DNA from: Acidimicrobiales bacterium
GTDB lineage: Bacteria > Actinomycetota > Acidimicrobiia > Acidimicrobiales > Iamiaceae
Length of the DNA: 64,000 bases
Direction: 5' to 3'
Assembly: GCA_035547835.1 (NCBI GenBank)
Contig: DASZTW010000012.1
Location: 103,580 to 167,579 of the forward strand
Below the pieces are notes generated by a model. That model was not told the DNA's origin. It was given only the letters and a program-made list of their open reading frames with translations, and did not search any database. Of this stretch, positions 55,189 to 62,384 are shown one piece after another. Position 1 is the first letter of the stretch. Each line of letters begins with the position of its first letter. The position numbers were made by a program, and so were the translations under genes.

Positions 55189-55902
55189 ATGGCCTTCCCG
55201 CGAAGACTGTTGAACCAGGGCGAGGAGGTTGTCCTCGACCTCAATCCGCACTGGATCGCCCTTGCACCGTCGGGCCTCGCGCTCGTCGCGACGATCGTGC
55301 TCGGCATCGTGGTCTGGGCTGGCTGGAACCCAGATCCGGGGAGCCTCGGCGGCAAGATCGTGTACGTGCTGGTGGCGTTGCTGATCCTCGCGGCGCTTGT
55401 GTACTTCCTCGCCCGGCTCGCGGTGTGGCGCACCACGCACTTCGTGGTCACCAGCACTCGGCTGATCGCGGGGCACGGCGTGTTGTCCAAGACCCGCAAG
55501 GAGATCCCCCTCGACCGGGTCAACGACGTGTCGTTCCACCAGGGCCTGCTCGAGCGGCTCGTGGGCGCCGGCGACCTCACCGTCGAGTCGGCCGGCGAGC
55601 GCGGGCAGTCGACTTTCCAGGACGTGAACCATCCCGACCACGTCCAAGCCCAGATCTACGCGCAGATGGAAGCCCGCGAGCAGCGTCGATTCGCGCCCCA
55701 GACTGCTCCGCCACAGCTGGCTGACGCTGCTCCGCCGGTCACCGCGCCCGCGCCACCCGTCGCTGTGGCCGGCGGGCCAGGCGGGACCGGGCAAGGTTCG
55801 ATCGCCGACCAGATCGCCGAGCTGCACGACCTCATGACCCGAGGCGTGATCTCCGAAGCCGAGTTCGAGGCCAAGAAAGCACAACTCCTCGACCGCATGT
55901 GA
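55189..55902 (+). CDS. Membrane protein with bacterial PH domain and C-terminal SHOCT motif
   Basis: 237 residues. Two transmembrane helices (ALAPSGLALVATIVLGIVVW and KIVYVLVALLILAALVYFL) are followed by a YdbS/YdbT-type bPH domain: TTHFVVTSTRLIAGHGVLSKTRKEIPLDRVNDVSF, then LVGAGDLTVESAGE. A Pro/Ala linker leads to a SHOCT-like end (IAELHDLMTRGVISEAEFEAKKAQLLDRM), a short oligomerisation motif. A membrane-associated scaffold role is likely; the specific function is unknown. The start at 55189 is only 22 bp from the divergent uvrD2 start, so at least one transcript may be leaderless. Confidence 0.88.
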   Translation: MAFPRRLLNQGEEVVLDLNPHWIALAPSGLALVATIVLGIVVWAGWNPDPGSLGGKIVYVLVALLILAALVYFLARLAVWRTTHFVVTSTRLIAGHGVLSKTRKEIPLDRVNDVSFHQGLLERLVGAGDLTVESAGERGQSTFQDVNHPDHVQAQIYAQMEAREQRRFAPQTAPPQLADAAPPVTAPAPPVAVAGGPGGTGQGSIADQIAELHDLMTRGVISEAEFEAKKAQLLDRM

Positions 55903-55990
55903 CCCCCCGCCAAGAGTCGGCTCGGCTCTCTCGCTGGATCGGCCACGACGTGCGCCTCCAGCGGGTGCGATGCAGCTTTGGCTACTAAGT

Positions 55991-56023
55991 CGCCAATTGT
56001 GCACGAATCGCAAAGATTTGGCG
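55991..56023. terminator. Candidate stem-loop between convergent PH-domain gene and galK
   Basis: CGCCAA (55991-55996) pairs with TTGGCG (56018-56023) in an unusually AT-rich patch for this genome, containing CAATTGTGCACGAATCGCAAAGATT. A weak bidirectional terminator is possible. Confidence 0.3.
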
Positions 56024-56069
56024 GCGGTCGCGGTGACCCCCGCGCGGGACCACCCGCGCCGGGGCCGGG

Positions 56070-57077
56070 CTACGAGGTGGGGGACACGAGGTGGGCCCCG
56101 CGGGACGCGCGGACGGGGGTCGTCCAGGGGACGGCGCCGCGTTCGGTGATCGCCACGACGCAGCCGCCGAAGCCGGCACCGGTGAGGCGGGCGCCGAAGA
56201 CGCCCGGGGTCTCGCGCAACGCCTCGACGAGATGGTCGAGGGTGCGGGTCGACACCTCGAAGTCGTCGCGCAGGCTCTCGTGGCTGGCCCACAGCTGTTG
56301 GCCGGCGGTGACGTAGTCGCCGGCACGCAACGCAGCGGCGAAGTCTCGCACCCGTCGGTTCTCGGTGATGACGTGGCGGGCGCGGCGCCGGAGCAGGTCG
56401 TCGCCGAGGCGGTCGACGTCGGCGAGGTCGGCGTCGCGCAGCGGGCCGATCTCCGACGCGGCGGCCTCGCACTGCGCGCGACGGTCGTCGTAGGCCGAAC
56501 CCATGAGCTGCCGCTCTTCGCCGGAGTCCAAGATGATGACGTCGACGTCGTCGGGGATGGCGACGGGCTCGACGGCCAACGAGCGGAAGTCGAGCAGCAG
56601 CGCGTGGTCCTCCACGCCGGCGGCGACCGCGAGTTGGTCGAGGATCCCGCAGCGGATCCCGGCCCGCTGTTCAGCCTGCTGGCACTGTCGGGCGAGGGCG
56701 ACCGGGTCGGACCCGTCGGCGCCGAGCGCCAGCGCCAGCGCGACGACGAGCGCGGCGCTTGACGACAATCCACCGCCGACCGGGAGCGTGGTGGTGACGT
56801 GGCCGTCGAAGCCATGGGTCGGCGTCAGCTCGACGACCACACCGCCCACGTAGCGCGCCCAGCCGGCGAGGGAGGTGGGGTCCTCCAAGTCGAGGGGGAT
56901 CTCCACCGGGGCTTCCTCGATGGCCGACCGCAACACGACCGACGTCCCGTCGCCGCGCTGCCCGTACACGGTGGTGCCGAGGTCGATCGCCATGGGCATC
57001 GCGAGCCCGTCGGTGTAGTCGGTGTGCTCGCCGATCAGGTTGACCCGGCCGGGCGCATGGGCTTCGACGAACGTCAC
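56070..57077 (-). CDS. galK: Galactokinase
   Basis: 335-residue GHMP kinase that phosphorylates galactose at C1. The signature GRVNLIGEHTDYTDG is at the N-terminus, the ATP loop LPVGGGLSSSAALVVAL near residue 95, the catalytic aspartate region CGILDQLAVAAG near 150, and the C-terminal GHMP motif RLTGAGFGGCVVA. I chose GTG at 57077 (VTFVEAHAPGRVN) with GGAAGGG 7 nt upstream, over a TTG six codons earlier. No galT or galE is adjacent, so the gene is an orphan in this window. The palindrome at 57099-57114 lies just upstream. Confidence 0.95.
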   Translation of the reverse strand: MTFVEAHAPGRVNLIGEHTDYTDGLAMPMAIDLGTTVYGQRGDGTSVVLRSAIEEAPVEIPLDLEDPTSLAGWARYVGGVVVELTPTHGFDGHVTTTLPVGGGLSSSAALVVALALALGADGSDPVALARQCQQAEQRAGIRCGILDQLAVAAGVEDHALLLDFRSLAVEPVAIPDDVDVIILDSGEERQLMGSAYDDRRAQCEAAASEIGPLRDADLADVDRLGDDLLRRRARHVITENRRVRDFAAALRAGDYVTAGQQLWASHESLRDDFEVSTRTLDHLVEALRETPGVFGARLTGAGFGGCVVAITERGAVPWTTPVRASRGAHLVSPTS

Positions 57078-57098
57078 GGCGACACCCTTCCACAACTT

Positions 57099-57114
57099 TT
57101 GACCGCTCGGTCAA
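57099..57114. promoter_or_regulatory. 16-bp perfect palindrome between galK and alpha/beta hydrolase
   Basis: TTGACCGCTCGGTCAA is a 7+2+7 palindrome, 22 bp from galK and 20 bp from the hydrolase start, within the divergent promoter. It fits a TetR-like operator and differs from the YCTGAC-N5-GTCAGA family in spacing and sequence. No regulator gene is adjacent. Confidence 0.55.
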
Positions 57115-57133
57115 GCACGGCGAGGATGGGCGG

Positions 57134-58021
57134 ATGGCATACGCCCAGGGGGACGGGGTCGAGCTGTACTACGAGGTCGCAGGGCCTGATGACGGCGTTC
57201 CCTTGCTGCTCGTCAACGGTCTCGGGTCGCAGATGGTGACGTGGCCGCCCGACCTGGTCGATGCGTTCACCGACCGTGGGTTCCGGGTCATCTCGTTCGA
57301 CAACCGCGACGTCGGCCGGTCCACCTGGTTGCGAGAGCACGACGGCAAGGTCATGCCGATGATCGCCGACGCCTTCCGCGGCAAGCCGGTCGACGCGCCG
57401 TACCGCTTGGCCGACTTGGCGTGCGATGCCGTGGCGGTGCTCGACGCGGTCGGTGTCGACCAGGCGCACCTGTTCGGCACGTCGATGGGCGGCATGATCG
57501 TGCAGCAGATGGCCATCGACCATCCCGAACGCGTCGCGTCGCTCACCTCGGCCATCTCCACCACCGGCGACCCCGATGTCGGCCAGCCGCACGACGGCAT
57601 GGTCAAGGTGCTGTACGAACGGGCGCCAGAGGAGCGCGAGGCCAACATCGCGCACCAGGTCGAGGTCAGCCGCCAGATCGGCAGCCCGTCCGACTTCGAC
57701 GAGGCCTGGGCGCGCCGCAAGGCCGAGCTCCAGTTCGACCGCGGTCTCAACCCCGAAGGCGTCGGTCGCCAACTCCTCGCGGTGGGCGTGTCGCCGTCGC
57801 GCACCGAGGCCCTGGGCCGCGTCGCGGTGCCCGCCCTCGTGATCCACGGCGATGTCGACCCGCTCGTCGACGTGAGCGGTGGTCGCCGCACGGCGGAGGC
57901 CATCCCCGGCGCGGAGCTGCTCGAGGTCAACGGCATGGGCCACGACCTCCCGCCCTCGCAATGGGCGCCGATCATCGACGCCGTCACCCGTCTCGCGGCC
58001 CGGGTCGCCGACCCGAGCTGA
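57134..58021 (+). CDS. Alpha/beta hydrolase
   Basis: 295-residue alpha/beta-fold hydrolase. The nucleophile elbow is GTSMGGMI (Ser near residue 117), the acid lies in HGDVDPLVD near 240 and the histidine in NGMGHDLPP near 275. The oxyanion region is LVNGLGSQMVTW. Close relatives include esterases and C-C bond hydrolases; the absence of a signal peptide places it in the cytoplasm. It shares a divergent promoter with galK carrying a 16-bp palindrome. The racemase gene begins 27 bp after its stop, so the two are likely co-transcribed, consistent with branched-acyl or lipid metabolism. Confidence 0.88.
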   Translation: MAYAQGDGVELYYEVAGPDDGVPLLLVNGLGSQMVTWPPDLVDAFTDRGFRVISFDNRDVGRSTWLREHDGKVMPMIADAFRGKPVDAPYRLADLACDAVAVLDAVGVDQAHLFGTSMGGMIVQQMAIDHPERVASLTSAISTTGDPDVGQPHDGMVKVLYERAPEEREANIAHQVEVSRQIGSPSDFDEAWARRKAELQFDRGLNPEGVGRQLLAVGVSPSRTEALGRVAVPALVIHGDVDPLVDVSGGRRTAEAIPGAELLEVNGMGHDLPPSQWAPIIDAVTRLAARVADPS

Positions 58022-58048
58022 ACTGTCACCTCGAAAGGAACCACGCTC

Positions 58049-59197
58049 GTGACTGGACCCCTCTCCGGCATCAAGGTCCTCGAGTTCCAGGGCATCGGCC
58101 CGGGCCCGTTCGCCGCCATGATCCTGAGCGACTTCGGGGCCGATGTCGTGCGCATCGATCGGTCGAAGAACGTGATCGGCGGCGACCCCGAGGCCCCTCC
58201 AGCCGACGTGCTGAGCCGCGGCCGGCGCTCGATCGGCATCGACTTGAAGTCGCCCGACGGTGTCGAGGCCGTGCTGTCGCTGGTCGAGCAAGCCGACGTG
58301 GTGGTGGAAGGTTTCCGGCCCGGCGTCATGGAGCGCCTCGGGCTCGGGCCTGATGTGTGCCTGGGGCGGAACCCGCGGTTGGTCTACGGCCGCATGACCG
58401 GGTGGGGCCAGGAAGGGCCCTACGCGCCGGCGGCGGGGCACGACATCAACTACATCGCGCTCGCCGGCGCCCTCGAGCCGATCGGCCGCAAGGGTCAGCC
58501 GCCCCTCCCGCCGCTCAACCTGGTCGGCGACTTCGGTGGTGGCGGCATGCTGCTCGCCCTCGGGGTGTGCGCGGCGCTGACGGAGCGGGCCACCTCGGGC
58601 GAGGGCCAAGTGGTCGACGCGGCCATGGTCGACGGCGCCGCGCTGCTGATGACCTTCATCCACGCCATGACCGCCATGGGCGTGTGGGGGCCCGAGCGAG
58701 GCACCAACATGCTCGACACCGGCGCCCACTTCTACGACGTGTACGAGACCGCCGATGGCAAGTACGTGTCGATCGGGTCGATCGAGCCGCAGTTCTACGC
58801 CGAGCTGCTGAAGCTCACGGGTCTCGAGGGCCAAGACGACCTGCCGTACCAGCACGACCGTGCCCAGTGGCCGGCCATGAAGGAGCGACTCGCCGCGATC
58901 TTCAAGGCGAAGACCCGCGACGAGTGGTGCGAGATCATGGAGCACACCGACGTGTGCTTCGCCCCGGTGCTCACGCCCGCCGAGGCGCCCCAGCACCCCC
59001 ACAACGTCCAGCGCGGCACGTTCCAGGAAGTGGCCGGCATCGTGCAGCCGTCGCCCGCGCCGCGCTTCAGCCGCACGCCCGGCGGGATCGCCGGCCCGCC
59101 TGCCCACGCGGGTCAGCACACCCACGAGGTGCTCGTCGAGTGGGGGTTCGACCCGAACCGCATCGCCAAGCTGCGCGAGATCGGGGCGATCGCCTGA
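58049..59197 (+). CDS. mcr: Alpha-methylacyl-CoA racemase (family III CoA-transferase fold)
   Basis: 382-residue CaiB/BaiF-fold enzyme starting at GTG after GAAAGGAA. It interconverts R and S 2-methylacyl-CoA so that branched chains, including steroid side chains, can enter beta-oxidation. Segments matching AMACR/Mcr are IGPGPFAAMILSDFGADVVRID, GRMTGWGQEGPYAPAAGHDINYIALAG (catalytic His), NLVGDFGGGGMLLALG (catalytic Asp), and NMLDTGAHFYDVYETADGKYVSIGSIE. Length is close to the mycobacterial enzyme. It follows an alpha/beta hydrolase by 27 bp, and a PIG-L deacetylase gene starts 5 bp later. Confidence 0.93.
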   Translation: MTGPLSGIKVLEFQGIGPGPFAAMILSDFGADVVRIDRSKNVIGGDPEAPPADVLSRGRRSIGIDLKSPDGVEAVLSLVEQADVVVEGFRPGVMERLGLGPDVCLGRNPRLVYGRMTGWGQEGPYAPAAGHDINYIALAGALEPIGRKGQPPLPPLNLVGDFGGGGMLLALGVCAALTERATSGEGQVVDAAMVDGAALLMTFIHAMTAMGVWGPERGTNMLDTGAHFYDVYETADGKYVSIGSIEPQFYAELLKLTGLEGQDDLPYQHDRAQWPAMKERLAAIFKAKTRDEWCEIMEHTDVCFAPVLTPAEAPQHPHNVQRGTFQEVAGIVQPSPAPRFSRTPGGIAGPPAHAGQHTHEVLVEWGFDPNRIAKLREIGAIA

Positions 59198-59202
59198 CGC
59201 CC

Positions 59203-60054
59203 ATGGGTACCGTCCTTTGCTTTCACGCGCATCCTGACGACGAGGTCATGACCACTGCCTGCCTCCTGGCGAAGGCCAACGAGGCAGGCCACCGCACCGT
59301 GTTGGTGGTGGCCACGCGCGGTGAGCACGGCGACGTGGTCACCGGTGTGCTCGCCGAAGGCGAACAGCTGTCGTTGCGTCGCACGGCCGAGTCGTACGCG
59401 TCGGCGGAAGTGTTGGGCATCGATCGTGTCGAGTTCCTCGGCTACATCGACTCCGACATGATGGGCCGTCCCCCCAACGACGATCCGTGGAGCTTCTGGC
59501 GCACCGACATCGACCACGCGGCAGGCCGGCTGGCGGCGATCCTGGCCGAGGAGCAGCCCGATGTCTTCACGTCGTATGACCACCACGGCAACTACGGCCA
59601 CCCCGACCACATCCAAGTGCACCGAGTCGGCCACCGCGCCGCGGAGCTCGCCGGTCTCCCCGTGGTGTGGGAGGCGACGATCAACCGTGACCACTTCAAG
59701 CGCCTGATGGACGCCCGTGCGGAACTGCTGGACGAGGTCGACGCCGCTTCGCTCGAGGAGCAGCTCCGCGACGACGACGGTGGACCGCCACCGCTCGACG
59801 AGCTGGGCCTCTCAGAGGACGAGGTCACCCACCGGGTCGACGGCGCCGACGTCTGGCAACGCAAGCGTGCGGCCATGCTCGTGTACCGCAGCCAGATCTC
59901 CGACTCGCACTTCACGTTGGCCATGCCCGAGGACGCGTTCGCGCTGGGGTTCGGCACGGAGTGGTTCCGCGCCCAGCGCCCCGGCGGCGGCCCGGCCGAC
60001 GAGTCGTCGACCTCGACCGGCCTGGCCGCGGAGCTGTTCACACCCTTGCGGTGA
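59203..60054 (+). CDS. PIG-L/LmbE-family deacetylase
   Basis: 283-residue zinc-dependent N-deacetylase-like enzyme. Zinc ligands are in the N-terminal CFHAHPDDEVMTTACLL and in GNYGHPDHIQVHRVG near residue 130. The family includes the mycothiol enzymes MshB and Mca, and LmbE-type antibiotic enzymes. The C-terminal half (EVTHRVDGADVWQRKRAAMLVYRSQISDSHF) recalls Mca-like proteins where residues contact the thiol conjugate, but MshB/Mca identity is not certain. The start ATG at 59203 is 5 bp after the racemase stop. A role in mycothiol conjugate turnover is possible. Confidence 0.87.
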   Translation: MGTVLCFHAHPDDEVMTTACLLAKANEAGHRTVLVVATRGEHGDVVTGVLAEGEQLSLRRTAESYASAEVLGIDRVEFLGYIDSDMMGRPPNDDPWSFWRTDIDHAAGRLAAILAEEQPDVFTSYDHHGNYGHPDHIQVHRVGHRAAELAGLPVVWEATINRDHFKRLMDARAELLDEVDAASLEEQLRDDDGGPPPLDELGLSEDEVTHRVDGADVWQRKRAAMLVYRSQISDSHFTLAMPEDAFALGFGTEWFRAQRPGGGPADESSTSTGLAAELFTPLR

Positions 60055-60106
60055 CGCTGCCGCCGCCGCTGGTCAGGCTGCTCGGTCAGCAGGCAGGATG
60101 GGGCGC

Positions 60107-60433
60107 GTGACCGTGATCAAGATCAACGCCATCACCGTCCCTGCCGACTCGGGCGAGGAGCTGGCCCACCGGTTCGCCAAACGGGCGGGCGCCGTCGACG
60201 GCCAAGACGGCTTCGAGGGCTTCGAGTTGCTGCAACCCACCGATGACCGCAACGTCTGGTTGGTGGTCACGCGCTGGCGCGACGAGGCCGCGTTCCAGGC
60301 ATGGCTCGAGTCGCCGTCGTTCGGTCACGGCCACCGCTCCGCCCAGGAGCGCGCGGGTGGCGACGCGCCGCCGCCGGTCTCGACCCACAGCGAGCTCTGG
60401 AGCTACCAGGTAGCGCTCACCGACGAGGGCTGA
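60107..60433 (+). CDS. mhuD: MhuD-type heme-degrading monooxygenase
   Basis: 108-residue ABM-fold protein. Starting at the GTG at 60107 (AGGA 8 nt upstream), the chain reads VTVIKINAITVPADSGEELAHRFAKRAGAVD. With this start Asn7, Arg26 and Trp66 fall at the same numbers as the key residues of mycobacterial MhuD (Rv3592), and histidines at 74 and 76 flank the position of heme ligand His75. MhuD cleaves heme to mycobilins, releasing iron without CO. An in-frame ATG three codons upstream (60098) is the alternative start. The same reading frame resumes after the TGA into the next gene. Confidence 0.85.
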   Translation: MTVIKINAITVPADSGEELAHRFAKRAGAVDGQDGFEGFELLQPTDDRNVWLVVTRWRDEAAFQAWLESPSFGHGHRSAQERAGGDAPPPVSTHSELWSYQVALTDEG

Positions 60434-60469
60434 GTCGTTCTCCTCGATCTGCACCGGGCCTGGGCCTGG

Positions 60470-60808
60470 GTGGTGGTCATCGGCAACGGCACCGCCGGGG
60501 CGTGGGCACTGGCAGCGAACTGGTTGCCGTGGCTGCGGACCAAAGTGCTGTGGTGGTACACGATCGCCGCGGAGCTGGCGATCTTCGTGCAGGTGGGTCT
60601 CGGTGTCGGGCTCATCAGCGCGCAACATCGCCATGCCCCCCAGTTCCACCTCTTCTACGGATTCGTCGCGCTCGTCGGCGTCGCCATCATCTACAGCTAC
60701 CGTGCCCAGGTGTGGCGGTACCGCTACTTGCTGTACGGCCTCGGGGGTCTGTTCCTGATGGGTTTGGGCATCCGGGCCATGTTCCTCGCCACACCCGGAA
60801 CCCGCTGA
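60470..60808 (+). CDS. Small integral membrane protein, start uncertain
   Basis: At least 112 residues with about three transmembrane helices (GAWALAANWLPWL region, TIAAELAIFVQVGLGVGLIS, LFYGFVALVGVAIIYSYRAQVW and YLLYGLGGLFLMGLGIRAMFLA). I do not recognise a named family. The first usable start is GTG at 60470, but 12 in-frame codons upstream (LLDLHRAWAWV) look like genuine N-terminal sequence and lack ATG, GTG or TTG. A CTG start at 60449 or readthrough of the mhuD TGA, which is in the same frame, could explain this. It lies between mhuD and the aldo/keto reductase. Association with heme turnover is only positional. Confidence 0.75.
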   Translation: MVVIGNGTAGAWALAANWLPWLRTKVLWWYTIAAELAIFVQVGLGVGLISAQHRHAPQFHLFYGFVALVGVAIIYSYRAQVWRYRYLLYGLGGLFLMGLGIRAMFLATPGTR

Positions 60809-60833
60809 CCTGCCAGCTATCGGAGGCGCCCTG

Positions 60834-61769
60834 ATGCCCGACGAACCCGCCACCGCTCCCGACGGTCCGCCGCGCCCACCCGGTGGTCGTGCGGACTTGG
60901 CCGGGAACCAGGTCGCGCGCATCGGTTTCGGCGCCATGCAGCTGCCCGGCCCGGGCGTGTGGGGCCCGCCGAACGACCGCGACGCGGCGCTGGCGGTGCT
61001 GCGTCGCGCCGTCGAGCTCGGCGTCGACCACATCGACACGTCGCAGTACTACGGCCGTGGGGTGTCCAACGAGCTGATCCACGCCGCGCTGCACCCGTAT
61101 CCGGAGGGGCTCGTACTGGTGAGCAAAGTCGGTGGCGACCGCGATGACAACGGCGGTTGGATCCCGGCCCAACGACCCGACCAGCTGCGCGCCGGGGTCG
61201 AGGCCAACTTGGCGACGCTCGCGGTCGACCAGGTCGACGTGGTCAACCTCCGCTTGATCGAGCCGGGTTTCGGCGCCAACCCCGACCCCGACCAGGCCGT
61301 CGACCTCGACAGTCAGCTCGCCGAGATGGTGGCGCTGCGCGACGAGGGCAAGATCGGCGCGATCGGGGTGAGCAACGTGACGATCGACGACCTGCGCCGT
61401 GCGTTGCCCGCCGGCATCGCGTGCGTGCAGAACGCGTACAGCCTGCTCGACCGTGCGGGCGAGCCGATGCTCGACTTGTGCCGCGCGCACGATGTCGCGT
61501 GGGTCCCGTTCTTCCCGCTCGGCTCCGCGTTCCCCGGCATGCCGAAGGTGAGCGAGCATCCGGCGGTGGTAGCGGCGGCCGCCCGCCTCGACGCCACACC
61601 TGCCCAGGTCGGCCTCGCGTGGCTGTTGCACCACGACGCCCACACGTTGTTGATCCCCGGCACGTCGAGCGTCGACCACCTGGAACAGAACGTCGCCACC
61701 GGCAACGTCGTGCTCGATGCCGGGACCGTGGCGGAGCTCGATGGCCTGGCGGGAGCAGACGCCGGCTGA
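60834..61769 (+). CDS. Aldo/keto reductase
   Basis: 311-residue NADPH-dependent TIM-barrel reductase. Catalytic Asp and Tyr are in DHIDTSQYYGRG near residue 64, and Lys in LVSKVGGDRDD. The expected histidine strand reads VVNLRLIEPG, with arginine or leucine in place of the usual His, a substitution seen in some AKR branches. NADP-binding features at the C-terminus are LLIPGTSSVDHLEQNVA. The N-terminal 25 residues are Pro-rich and precede LAGNQVARIGFGAMQL. The substrate is unknown. It is preceded by GGAGG and follows the membrane protein by 25 bp. Confidence 0.9.
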   Translation: MPDEPATAPDGPPRPPGGRADLAGNQVARIGFGAMQLPGPGVWGPPNDRDAALAVLRRAVELGVDHIDTSQYYGRGVSNELIHAALHPYPEGLVLVSKVGGDRDDNGGWIPAQRPDQLRAGVEANLATLAVDQVDVVNLRLIEPGFGANPDPDQAVDLDSQLAEMVALRDEGKIGAIGVSNVTIDDLRRALPAGIACVQNAYSLLDRAGEPMLDLCRAHDVAWVPFFPLGSAFPGMPKVSEHPAVVAAAARLDATPAQVGLAWLLHHDAHTLLIPGTSSVDHLEQNVATGNVVLDAGTVAELDGLAGADAG

Positions 61770-61803
61770 CGGCGACGGCCGTCGGTGGTCAGCCCGGGTC
61801 TGG

Positions 61804-62040
61804 TTACAGGTGCACCACCGGGCAGGTGAGCGTGCGGGTGATCCCGTCGATCATCTGCACCCGGCTCACCACCATCCGACCGAGCTCGTCGACGGTCTCG
61901 GCCTCGGCGCGGGCGATCACGTCGTAGGGACCGGTCACGTCCTCCGAGCTCACCACTCCGTCGATGCCGCCGACCTCGGAGGCCACCTGCGCGGCCCGCC
62001 CGACCTCGGTCTGGATGAGGATGTACGCACTCACCGCCAT
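61804..62040 (-). CDS. Stand-alone Lrp/AsnC ligand-binding (RAM) domain protein
   Basis: 78-residue protein consisting only of the RAM effector domain: AVSAYILIQTEVGRAAQVA, the GIDGVVSSEDVTGPYDVIARAEAE strand-turn-helix, and VQMIDGITRTLTCPVVHL. There is no helix-turn-helix. Stand-alone RAM proteins (SraA-like) assemble as rings, bind amino acids and can modulate Lrp-type regulators. The start is the ATG at 62040; a longer frame to 62136 adds unrelated residues. It converges on the aldo/keto reductase. Confidence 0.88.
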   Translation of the reverse strand: MAVSAYILIQTEVGRAAQVASEVGGIDGVVSSEDVTGPYDVIARAEAETVDELGRMVVSRVQMIDGITRTLTCPVVHL

Positions 62041-62114
62041 CGTGTGCCTCCTCGGCGTGGCCTGCGGCGGACACGTGCAGCGTAGTTGCCACCTCTCTCG
62101 GCTGCCCTGCGGTG

Positions 62115-62365
62115 AGCACCGTTCACACGCCGCCACGAGTGCAAGTCGAACGTGCGGGCCATGCCCCCATCGGCGGCGATGGTCTCGCCGGTCACGAACC
62201 TGGCCGCGTCGGAGGGTCGTTGGTGAGGCTCGACGCCATGGCCGCGAGGTCGTCGCGTGACCGTGCCGTCCGCGCCACGCGGGCGCCGGCGCGGTCGAGT
62301 GCCTGCGGCCGTGGCCGCGCCGATGCCCGCGACGCGCCGGTCACCAGCGAGGTGCGGTCTTCGGG
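62115..62365 (-). pseudogene. Decayed short-chain dehydrogenase with large internal deletion
   Basis: On the minus strand, three frames together give an SDR skeleton. It starts EDRTSLVTGASR, shifts into GIGAATAA, shifts again into ALDRAGARVARTARSRDDLAAMASSL, and after TNDP jumps to SDAARFVTGETIAADGGMA. The cofactor motif TGASRGIG and the SDR end motif VTGETIAADGG are thus present, but the central 120-150 residues with the catalytic YxxxK are missing, and at least three frame changes separate the parts. No start or intact frame remains. It lies between the RAM gene and pckG and explains this otherwise empty stretch. Confidence 0.8.
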
Positions 62366-62384
62366 CACGAGCCCGGGAAGGCGC

